In this document: one piece after another, positions 26,660 to 34,017 of the stretch
Position numbering within the stretch: position 1 is the stretch's first letter
How the letters are laid out: every line of letters begins with the position of its first letter
Assembly: GCF_037137055.1 (NCBI RefSeq)
Contig: NZ_JBBBNY010000009.1
Location: forward strand, 78,985-142,984
DNA from: Frateuria_A yonginensis
GTDB taxonomy: Bacteria > Pseudomonadota > Gammaproteobacteria > Xanthomonadales > Rhodanobacteraceae
Reading direction: 5' to 3'
DNA: 64,000 bases
The notes under the pieces: generated by a model
What the model was told of the DNA's origin: nothing
The model's database searches: none
What the model saw: only the letters and a program-made list of their open reading frames with translations
Program-made: the position numbers and the translations under genes

Positions 26660-27231
26660 GCGGAATCTCCCTTCGGTCCTTGGCGGAGACGCGCGAATGG
26701 CCACATGCGGCGTAGCACGTCGTCACGATCGAACACATGATGCTTCAGCGCCGCGCCCACGTGGGCGACCAGCACCAGCAGCAGGAACCAGAACAGGTAC
26801 TCGTGCACCTCGTGCGCCAGCCGGCGCAGGTCGGCATCCCTGGCGGCGATCGCCGGCAGGTTGAACAGCTTGAAGAACTGCAGCGGGTACCCGCGCACCG
26901 AGTTGAACCACCAGCCCGACAGCGGCAGCGCCGCGACCAGCAGGTACAGCACCGCATGCACGGCGCGTGCGGCCCACTGTTGCCAGCGCGGTGCCGGCAG
27001 CTCGCGCGGCTCGCCGTCGAACAGCCGCCACAGCAGGCGCAGCAGGAACAGCGCCAGCACGCTCAGCCCGATCGACTTGTGCAGGGCCATCCAGTTGATC
27101 TTCTGCATCGGCGTGGCGGCCAGGTCCATGCACAGGCCGAACACCCCGTTGCCCAGGATCAGCAGCGCCATCGACCAGTGGAAGGTCTTGGCGACGGCGC
27201 CCCAGCGGAAAGCGTCAGTGCGCAGGGGCAT
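26656..27231 (-). CDS. Cytochrome b561 family protein
   Basis: A 191-residue inner-membrane protein with four transmembrane helices. Haem-ligand histidines are visible in AKTFHWSMALLI, MALHKSIGLSV, RAVHAVLYLL and VHEYLFWFLLLVLVAHVGAALKHH. The family transfers electrons between the quinone pool and periplasmic acceptors. It lies between two YceI genes, overlapping the upstream one by 17 bp and the downstream one by 4 bp. Confidence 0.92.
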   Translation of the reverse strand: MPLRTDAFRWGAVAKTFHWSMALLILGNGVFGLCMDLAATPMQKINWMALHKSIGLSVLALFLLRLLWRLFDGEPRELPAPRWQQWAARAVHAVLYLLVAALPLSGWWFNSVRGYPLQFFKLFNLPAIAARDADLRRLAHEVHEYLFWFLLLVLVAHVGAALKHHVFDRDDVLRRMWPFARLRQGPKGDSA

Positions 27232-27853
27232 CGGTCGACCTGGCGGAGGAAGGTGGTACGCCGCGGTCGCGGTCGCGGATCGCCTCGATCTGCAACCATA
27301 CGTCCACGTGGCGGCCGATCGTGTTCGGGTGGGCAGTGATCCCGAAGGCGGTGCGGTCCAGCGAGGCGGTCGCCGAGAAGCCGGCGACGGTGTGCAGGCC
27401 GTAGAGCGTGCGCGCCTGGCGGTTGAAGGTGAACGGGATGTCCAGCGGCACGGTGATGCCGCGCAGGGTGAGCCGGCCGTGCAGTACGCCGCGGTGGTCG
27501 TCGGTGCGTTCGACCGACGTGCTGGCGAAATGCGCGTAGCGGGCATGCGCGGCGTCGAGGTAGTCCGCCCCGAGCACGGCCTTGCTCCAGGCGGCATCGC
27601 CCATGTCCAGGCCAGCCAGGTCGATGTCCAGTTCGGTGGCGGCCCCGTTCCAGTCGTCCGGGTCGAAGCGCAGCCAGCCGCGCGCGATGTGCAGCCGCCC
27701 GAACGCGCGGGAAAAGCCGTTGTGGTCCACGCTGAACAGGATCTGGCTGTGCACGGGGTCGTAGCGGTAATGCGCTTCGGTGCCGTGCGAGGCCAGCGGC
27801 AGCAGCAGGGCTGCGCAGGCAGGCAGGCGGGCGATGGCGCGAAGGGCGGACAT
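27215..27853 (-). CDS. YceI-family periplasmic protein (first of the pair)
   Basis: A 212-residue protein from ATG 27853; the frame extends upstream but MSALRAIARLPACAALLLPL is a good signal peptide start. The mature part begins HYRYDPVHSQILFSVDHNGFSRAFGRL, the family's opening strand motif, and includes TLRGITVPLDIPFTFNRQ and FGITAHPNTIGRHVDVWLQIEA. It is longer than the second YceI and ends in a polar tail. It heads the YceI-b561-YceI operon. Confidence 0.88.
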   Translation of the reverse strand: MSALRAIARLPACAALLLPLASHGTEAHYRYDPVHSQILFSVDHNGFSRAFGRLHIARGWLRFDPDDWNGAATELDIDLAGLDMGDAAWSKAVLGADYLDAAHARYAHFASTSVERTDDHRGVLHGRLTLRGITVPLDIPFTFNRQARTLYGLHTVAGFSATASLDRTAFGITAHPNTIGRHVDVWLQIEAIRDRDRGVPPSSARSTDAPAH

Positions 27854-27969
27854 GCCACGAAGTCTGGCCGATCGTGCGCGCGGGCGCCAGCGCCCGCGGC
27901 GGTTGCGCGTTGGCGTTTCCTGCACGCGAATCGTGCCTACCATCGAAACCCGCCCCCGTGGAGGCTGCC

Positions 27970-28926
27970 ATGGCTCGCCCGATCTGGACCGGCACCTTGT
28001 CGTTCGGGCTGCTCAACGTCCCGATCCGCCTGATGACGGCCGAACGCAAGGTCGATCTGCATTTCCGCATGCTCGACCAGCGCAACAACCAGCCGGTCCG
28101 TTACGAACGCGTCAACGCCGAATCCGGCGAGGAAGTGCCCTGGAAGGACATCGTCAAGGCCTACGAGTATTCCAAGGGCAACTACGTGGTGCTTGACGAG
28201 TCGGACATCCGCAAGGCCGCGCCGGAAACGCACGAGACGGTCGAGATCGACACCTTCATCGATGCCGACGCGCTCACCCCCGCCTATTACGAGAAGCCCT
28301 ACTACCTGGTACCGGGCAAGAAGGCGGAGAAGGGCTACGTGCTGCTGCGCGAGACGCTCAAGCGCACCGGCAAGATCGGCATTGCGCGCGTGGTCATACG
28401 TACCCGCGAATACCTGTGCGCCGTGATGCCGCAGGGCGAGGCGCTGATGCTGATCCTGCTGCGCTTCCCGCAGGAGCTGGTCGACGCCTCCGAGTACGCC
28501 TTGCCGGACAAGGACATGGCCGAGTACCGCATCAGCGACCGCGAGCTGGAGATGGCCGGCGAGCTGATCGAGTCGATGGCCGGCAAGTGGCAGCCGGAGC
28601 ACTACCGCGACGAGTTCCGCGAGCGCCTCACCGCGGTGATCGAGCAGCGGCTCAAGAGCAAGGGCATCACCACGCGGCTGGAGGAAGAGGAGCCGGCGCA
28701 CGCGAACGCCACCACCAACGTGGTCGACTTCATGGCGCTGCTCAAGAAGAGCATCGAGAGCAAGCAGCGCACGCCGGCGCGCGGCGGCGGCGAGAAGGGC
28801 GAGGAGGAGAAGCCCGCGGCCAAGAAGGCTGCCGCCAAGAAGGCCAAGGCCGAGCCGAAGAAGACCGCCACCCGCAAGACGCCCGCCAAGAAGGCCGCCA
28901 CGCGCAAGGGGCGCAAGGCGGGGTGA
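27970..28926 (+). CDS. ku: Non-homologous end-joining protein Ku
   Basis: A 318-residue bacterial Ku. It begins RPIWTGTLSFGLLNVPIRLM, the family signature, and the core extends to about residue 255. The C-terminal 60 residues are Lys/Ala-rich (AAKKAAAKKA and TRKTPAKKAATRK), resembling histone-H1-like tails that strengthen DNA binding. Ku binds double-strand break ends as a homodimer and recruits LigD. The next gene encodes only the polymerase part of LigD. Confidence 0.96.
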   Translation: MARPIWTGTLSFGLLNVPIRLMTAERKVDLHFRMLDQRNNQPVRYERVNAESGEEVPWKDIVKAYEYSKGNYVVLDESDIRKAAPETHETVEIDTFIDADALTPAYYEKPYYLVPGKKAEKGYVLLRETLKRTGKIGIARVVIRTREYLCAVMPQGEALMLILLRFPQELVDASEYALPDKDMAEYRISDRELEMAGELIESMAGKWQPEHYRDEFRERLTAVIEQRLKSKGITTRLEEEEPAHANATTNVVDFMALLKKSIESKQRTPARGGGEKGEEEKPAAKKAAAKKAKAEPKKTATRKTPAKKAATRKGRKAG

Positions 28927-29002
28927 TCGTGCCAGGCCCGGCTTCCCGGACGCATGGTTTCCGGCGGCGGGCGGGGTGCCGTAACGGCCGGGGTGAACCG
29001 TG

Positions 29003-29929
29003 ATGGCGATACCAGGCACCGCCGCCGCGAGCGGCAAGCCGGCACGCGGGCGCAAGGCGACCGTCATCGAGGGCGTCGCGATCACCCATCCGGGACGCGT
29101 GGTCTACGCCGACAACGGTGTCACCAAGGGCGAGGTCGCCGCCTATTACGCCGCGGTAGCCCGCTGGATGCTGCCGGAGCTCGTCAACCGGCCGTTGTCG
29201 ATGGTGCGCTGCCCGGGCGGCACCGAAAGCGCGTGTTTCTTCCAGAAGCATCATGCGGCCAAGCTCGGCCCCAGCGTGCGCGCCGTTCCGCTGGAGGAGA
29301 AGCAGGGCGGCACGGACGACTACGTCTACATCCGCGATCTCAAGGGCCTGCTGGAACTGGTGCAGATGAACACGCTGGAGTTCCATCCATGGGGCGCGCG
29401 GGTGGACAAGCCCGACGCGCCCGACCGGATCGTGCTGGACCTGGACCCCGCGCCGGAGGTCCCGTGGAAGGCGGTGGTCGCCGCCGCGCGGGACATGCGC
29501 GGGCGGCTGCGGGAGGCCGGCCTGGAGAGCTTCGTGCGCACCAGTGGCGGCAAGGGCCTGCACGTGGTGTTGCCGTTCCGGCGCGGACCGGGGTGGCCGC
29601 AGGTGAAGGACTTCTGCGAGGCGTTCGCCAGGGGCATGGTCGCGCGCCAGCCGGAGCTCTACGTGGCGACCGCCAGCAAGGCCGAGCGCCAGGGCCGGAT
29701 CTTCATCGACTGGCTGCGCAACGCGCGCGGCGCGACCAGCGTGTGCGGCTGGTCGCTGCGCGCGCGCGAGGGCGCACCGGTGGCGATGCCGCTGCGCTGG
29801 GAGGAGCTGGGCAAGGTCACCGGCGGTGCGGCGTTCGACCTGCGCGCGGCGCTCGAGCGCGCCGCCGGCCTGAAGGCCGATCCGTGGGAGGGCATCGCCA
29901 AGCTGCAGCAGCGCCTGCCGAAACCGTAG
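29003..29929 (+). CDS. Stand-alone LigD-type polymerase/primase domain protein
   Basis: A 308-residue protein (GTG 29000 is an equal alternative start) corresponding to the archaeo-eukaryotic primase-type polymerase domain of LigD. Visible motifs are the metal-binding VLDLDPAPE (D-x-D), SGGKGLHVVLPF and FIDWLRN. The N-terminus, ASGKPARGRKATVIEGVAIT, looks like the linker that precedes this domain in full-length LigD. The ATP-dependent ligase and phosphoesterase domains are absent, and the 76 bp to ku leave no room for them. It would fill gaps or add ribonucleotides at breaks; a ligase must come from elsewhere. Confidence 0.9.
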   Translation: MAIPGTAAASGKPARGRKATVIEGVAITHPGRVVYADNGVTKGEVAAYYAAVARWMLPELVNRPLSMVRCPGGTESACFFQKHHAAKLGPSVRAVPLEEKQGGTDDYVYIRDLKGLLELVQMNTLEFHPWGARVDKPDAPDRIVLDLDPAPEVPWKAVVAAARDMRGRLREAGLESFVRTSGGKGLHVVLPFRRGPGWPQVKDFCEAFARGMVARQPELYVATASKAERQGRIFIDWLRNARGATSVCGWSLRAREGAPVAMPLRWEELGKVTGGAAFDLRAALERAAGLKADPWEGIAKLQQRLPKP

Positions 29930-30002
29930 GAGCGAGCCTGCTCGCGATGCTCATCTCGTTGGCGCGTCAGAGCCACGGCATCGCGAGCAAGCTCGCTCCC
30001 AC
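29927..30002. repeat. REP/BIME-like palindromic element, copy B
   Basis: It begins TAGGAGCGAGCCTGCTCGCG and ends CATCGCGAGCAAGCTCGCTC followed by CCAC. The arms are inverted, each able to fold on itself (GCGAGC/GCTCGC). Its first three bases are the stop codon of the LigD-polymerase gene. It fills the 3' gap shared with the convergent mannosidase operon. Confidence 0.88.
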
Positions 30003-30050
30003 TACGAAGCGGGGCGGCTTCCTTGGCGAAGGCCGTGACCCGCGTGGGCG

Positions 30051-32483
30051 CTACACCTGCTCGCTGGCCGGCTTGCCGAAGGCCGGCGGCCGGTCCGCGG
30101 GCGCGGCGCCGAAGGCCTTGTTGGGCGTGGCGCCCATGGTGAACTCCAGCGTGCCGCCGGCGGCCAGCTCCGCGTGGCTGATCCAGCTCTTCGTCCACGG
30201 CGTGCCGTTCCAGCGTACCGACTGGATGTACGGCCGGCCCGGGCCGTTGCCGTGCGTCTGCACCAGCAGCCGCTTGCCGCCGGCCAGGGTCAGCTCCGCG
30301 CGGTCCAGCAGCGGGCTGCCGAACACGTAGTGGGTGCTGACCGGGTCGACCGCGTACAGGCCCAGCGCACCCATCACGTACCACGCGCTGATCTGGCCGC
30401 AGTCCTCGTTGCCGGCCAGGCCGTCGGGCGCGGCACGGTACATGCGCTCCAGCAGCATGCGCACGCGCGCCTGGGTCTTGTGGTGTGCGCCGGTGTAGGC
30501 ATAGAGGTAGGCCACGTGGTGGCCCGGCTCGTTGCCGTGCGCGTACTGGCCGACCATGCCGGCGATGTCCGGCGGCGCGTCGCCGGGCAGCGACGAGTCG
30601 GCCGAGAACAGCGCGTCGAGCTTGCGCTCGAACGCCTCGGGGCCGCCGAACAGCTGCATGTAGGCGTACAGGTCGTGCTGGTTGAGGAAGGTCGCCTGCC
30701 AGGCGTTGGACTCGGTGAAGTCGCGCCATTGCTCGGAGTGGCCCATGGCGCGCGGGTCGAACGGCTCCAGCCACGTGCCGTCGCTGCCGCGCGGCCGCAC
30801 GAAGCCGACCGCCTTGTCGAACACGTTTCGGTAGTTGCGCGAACGCTCGCGCAGGTGCGCGGCGTCCTCGTGGGCACCGAGGCGTTCGGCCAGGTTGGCC
30901 AGCGCCCAGTCGTCGTAGCCGTACTCGAGCGTCTTGCTAACCGACTCCCAGTCCTTGTCGGCGGGGATGTAGCCGAGCTTGCGGTACCAGGTGAGCCCGC
31001 GGTAGTCGTCGTCCATCGCGCGCTTGCGGAACAGCGGCCAGGCCTTGGCGTAGTCGATGCCGGTGAAGCCCTTGGCCTGCGCCTCGGCGATCACCGAGGC
31101 GGAGTGGTAGCCAATCATGCAGCCGGTCTCCACGCCCTGCAGCGGCCACACCGGCGGGCCGTCCGGGCTCTCGGCGGCCATCCGCACCAGGCCGTTGACC
31201 AGGTCGGGCACGCGCTCAGCCTGGTACAGCGTCAGCAGCGGATGCAGCGCGCGGTAGGTGTCCCACAGCGAGTAGGTGCTGTAGTTGTGCTGGCCCTTGG
31301 GCAGCGTGTGCACCTTGAGGTCCATGCCGCGGTAGCGGCCGTCGACGTCGTCGAACAGCGTGGGCGCGAGCATGGTGTGGTACAGCGCGCTGTAGAAGAT
31401 CCGGCGGGTGTCCTCCGAGGGCGTGTCGATGCGGATGCGCGAGAGCTCGCGCTCCCATGTGTCGGCGGCTTCGCGGCGGACGCGTTCGAAGTCCCAGTCC
31501 GGCAGCTCGGTGTCGAGATTGCGGCGGGCGCCCTCGATGTCGACCGCGGAGATGCCCACCTTCACCAGCAGCGGCTCCCTGGCGACGTCCTCGAAGTGCA
31601 GCGCGGCTTTGAGGTGCGTGCCGCGGGCCTCGCGCGCGCCATCCGGCAGCGCCTGATCCTCGCGGTAGAGCGTGGCGCGCCTGACCGGCCGCGACAGCTT
31701 CATGGCGAAGTACAGGTGGCGCCCGTTGGCCCACTGGTGCACGCGGCGGCTGCCGACCAGCAGGTCGTCGCCGATCAGCTGCAGCTGCGCGTCGCTGACC
31801 TTGGCCGGCACCTTCGCGCTGTCGTGGTAGCCGTGCGCCAGGTCGACCAGCAGATGGCCGTCGCCCTGGCCCTGGAAGGTGTAGCGGTGCAGGCCGGCAC
31901 GCAGGGTGGCGGTGAGTTCGGCGAGGATGTCGTGGTCGGTCAGGTGCACGCGGTAATAGCCCGGCACGGCCTGCTCCGAGTCGTAGCGCGAGCGGTAGCC
32001 CGTGCCCGGCCGGCCCTGCACGTCGGGCGCCAGGCGCGCTTCGGCTACCTGGCCGTCGAAGCGCGAGCGGTAGTTCTGGTCGGGCAGGCCGCGCTCGCCC
32101 GGTTGCAGCCGCACGGGGCCCTGCGCCGGCATCACCAGCACGTCGAGCATGTCGCTGGCGCCGGTGCCGGACAGGTGCGTGTGAGAGAAGCCCATGATCG
32201 AGCCGTCGCCCTGGTGGTAGCCCGAGCAGGCGTCCCAGCCGTTGTCGTTGGTGTCGGGGCTGAGCTGCACCATGCCCCAGGGCAGCGTGGCGCCCGGGAA
32301 GGTGTGGCCGTGGCCGCCGCTGCCGACGAACACGTCGACGTAGCGCGAGACGCCCATGTCGGACCCCGTGGCGTCGCCGGGAAGGTCGCGGGGGCGCGCC
32401 AGGGCCAGGGCCGGCAGTGGCGTGGCGCCGCCGAGGACGGCCAGGGCGCCGATGCCCTGCAGGAAGCGTCTGCGAGTCACCAT
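30051..32483 (-). CDS. GH92 alpha-mannosidase, Tat-exported
   Basis: An 810-residue glycoside hydrolase family 92 enzyme, exo-acting and calcium-dependent, removing alpha-linked mannose. The N-terminus MVTRRRFLQGIGALAVLGGA is a twin-arginine signal. Family marks are VFVGSGGHGHTFPGATLPWGM, GFSHTHLSGTG, QYAHGNEPGHHVAYLY and AGNEDCGQISAWYVMGALG. The GNEDCGQ form is common among alpha-1,2-mannosidases. Compared with the GH92 at 43505 it has an extra segment (about residues 137-162) containing a repeated YRSR(F/Y)D motif. It is the last gene of the eight-gene operon, 88 bp after the GH125 gene. Confidence 0.93.
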   Translation of the reverse strand: MVTRRRFLQGIGALAVLGGATPLPALALARPRDLPGDATGSDMGVSRYVDVFVGSGGHGHTFPGATLPWGMVQLSPDTNDNGWDACSGYHQGDGSIMGFSHTHLSGTGASDMLDVLVMPAQGPVRLQPGERGLPDQNYRSRFDGQVAEARLAPDVQGRPGTGYRSRYDSEQAVPGYYRVHLTDHDILAELTATLRAGLHRYTFQGQGDGHLLVDLAHGYHDSAKVPAKVSDAQLQLIGDDLLVGSRRVHQWANGRHLYFAMKLSRPVRRATLYREDQALPDGAREARGTHLKAALHFEDVAREPLLVKVGISAVDIEGARRNLDTELPDWDFERVRREAADTWERELSRIRIDTPSEDTRRIFYSALYHTMLAPTLFDDVDGRYRGMDLKVHTLPKGQHNYSTYSLWDTYRALHPLLTLYQAERVPDLVNGLVRMAAESPDGPPVWPLQGVETGCMIGYHSASVIAEAQAKGFTGIDYAKAWPLFRKRAMDDDYRGLTWYRKLGYIPADKDWESVSKTLEYGYDDWALANLAERLGAHEDAAHLRERSRNYRNVFDKAVGFVRPRGSDGTWLEPFDPRAMGHSEQWRDFTESNAWQATFLNQHDLYAYMQLFGGPEAFERKLDALFSADSSLPGDAPPDIAGMVGQYAHGNEPGHHVAYLYAYTGAHHKTQARVRMLLERMYRAAPDGLAGNEDCGQISAWYVMGALGLYAVDPVSTHYVFGSPLLDRAELTLAGGKRLLVQTHGNGPGRPYIQSVRWNGTPWTKSWISHAELAAGGTLEFTMGATPNKAFGAAPADRPPAFGKPASEQV

Positions 32484-32571
32484 GTCGAGTTCTCCGGTGG
32501 GTGCGGGGAGGTGGCGGGATCCGTGCCGCCCGGGCGGCAGGGACCGAGGTGGTGGCGAGAGGGCATCGCAT

Positions 32572-34014
32572 TCATGCGCCCAGCAGCTCCGGCCGGTGCG
32601 CGGCGAGCCCGACGATCAGTTCGCCGAACAGCGTGTTGGCCCAGGCGAACCAGGCACGGGTGAAGTGCGCCGGGTCGTCCTGGTCGAAGGCCTCGTGCAT
32701 GAAGCCGCTGCCGGCGTCCGTGTCGCGCAGCCAGCGCAGGCAGCGGCGGATCTCGGCCGGGTCGTCGCTGGTCAGCGCCAGCATGGTCAGCGACATCGGC
32801 CAGATCATGCGCAGGCCTTCGTGCGGGCCGCCGACGCCTTCGGCGGCGCGACCCCGGAAGAAGTAGGGGTTGTGCTCGCTCCAGACCCGCGCTCGCGTGC
32901 GCCGGTAGAGCGGGTCGTCGCGGGTGCAGCAGCCGAGGTAGGGCAGGCTGAGCAGGCTCGGCGCGTTGGCGTCGTCCATGAACAGGCGGTTGCCGTAGCC
33001 GTCGATCTCGTAGGCCCAGTACTCGCCGCCGTCGGCGTCGCGCAGGCGGCCGTCGCGGTGCGTCGCCTGCTCGACCTCGTCGGCGAGCGCCTCGCAGGCC
33101 TGGGCAAAGGTGGCGTCCCGGTGCAGGGCGCGGCTCATCGTGGCCAGCTGCCGCAGCGATGCGACAGCGAACAGGTTGGAAGGCACCGAGAGCGGGTACA
33201 GGCAGGCGTCGTCCGAGGGCCGGAAGCCCGAATGGATCATGCCGTTGGGGCGCGTGGGCGCGCCGTAGCCGTCCAGCGCAAGCGTCTCGGTGGGCCGGTC
33301 GGTCGGGCGCTGGAAGCGGTACGGCCCGGGGCCGTGCCGGCGCTGCTGCTCGCGGAAGGTGGCGAGCACGCGGTGCATCGCCTCGCGCCAGTCGTCGTCG
33401 AAGGGCTCGGCGTCGCCGCTGGCCTGCCAGTAGGCATGCGCCAGGCGGATCGGCCAGCACAGCGAGTCGATCTCCCACTTGCGCTCGCCCACGCCCGGCT
33501 TCATCTCGGTCGCGTCCTGCCGTGCCCAGGACAGCGGCTGCGCGCGCGGGTCGGGCATGAAGGCGTTGGCGTAGGGGTCCAGGCGTATGCAGCGCGCCTG
33601 CCGGCGGATCAGTCCGCGGAACAGCCGCCGCAGCGCGGGATCCTGCCGCGCCAGCGGGACGTAGGGGTGCACCTGCGCGGAGGAGTCGCGCAGCCACATC
33701 GCCTCGATGTCGCCGGTGATCACGAAGGTGTCCGGCTTGCCCTCGAGGGTGCCCAGCTCGACGGTGGTGTCGAGCGTGTTCGGATAGCAGTTGCCGAACA
33801 TCCAGGCCAGCTTGGGGTCGCCGATGCGCGCCTGCACCGCGGCCAGCTGCCGTTCCACCGCCTCGCTGGTGAAGCGCCGCTTGGCCGGCGGCGGGCGCCG
33901 GCTCGGGTAAGACGTGGTCGACGGTACCGCGCCACGGGCCGGCCCGCCGGGAACGAGAGCGCCCGCCACCGCCGCGGTGCCGAACAGCTTGAGAATCTCG
34001 CGCCGCGTGGGCAT
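32572..34014 (-). CDS. GH125 exo-alpha-1,6-mannosidase, Tat-exported
   Basis: A 480-residue protein of family GH125. Evidence includes MFGNCYPNTLDTTVELG, VITGDIEAMWLRDSSAQV, HPYVPLARQDPALRRLFRGL, NGMIHSGFRPSDD, FMDDANAPSLLSLPYLG and GPHEGLRMIWPMSL, all family-typical. The start MPTRREILKLFGTAAVAGAL fits a twin-arginine signal. The family removes non-reducing alpha-1,6-linked mannose, which complements the alpha-1,2/1,3 activity of GH92 enzymes on high-mannose N-glycans. Three bases separate it from the upstream GH2 gene. Confidence 0.92.
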   Translation of the reverse strand: MPTRREILKLFGTAAVAGALVPGGPARGAVPSTTSYPSRRPPPAKRRFTSEAVERQLAAVQARIGDPKLAWMFGNCYPNTLDTTVELGTLEGKPDTFVITGDIEAMWLRDSSAQVHPYVPLARQDPALRRLFRGLIRRQARCIRLDPYANAFMPDPRAQPLSWARQDATEMKPGVGERKWEIDSLCWPIRLAHAYWQASGDAEPFDDDWREAMHRVLATFREQQRRHGPGPYRFQRPTDRPTETLALDGYGAPTRPNGMIHSGFRPSDDACLYPLSVPSNLFAVASLRQLATMSRALHRDATFAQACEALADEVEQATHRDGRLRDADGGEYWAYEIDGYGNRLFMDDANAPSLLSLPYLGCCTRDDPLYRRTRARVWSEHNPYFFRGRAAEGVGGPHEGLRMIWPMSLTMLALTSDDPAEIRRCLRWLRDTDAGSGFMHEAFDQDDPAHFTRAWFAWANTLFGELIVGLAAHRPELLGA

Positions 34015-34017
34015 GGC

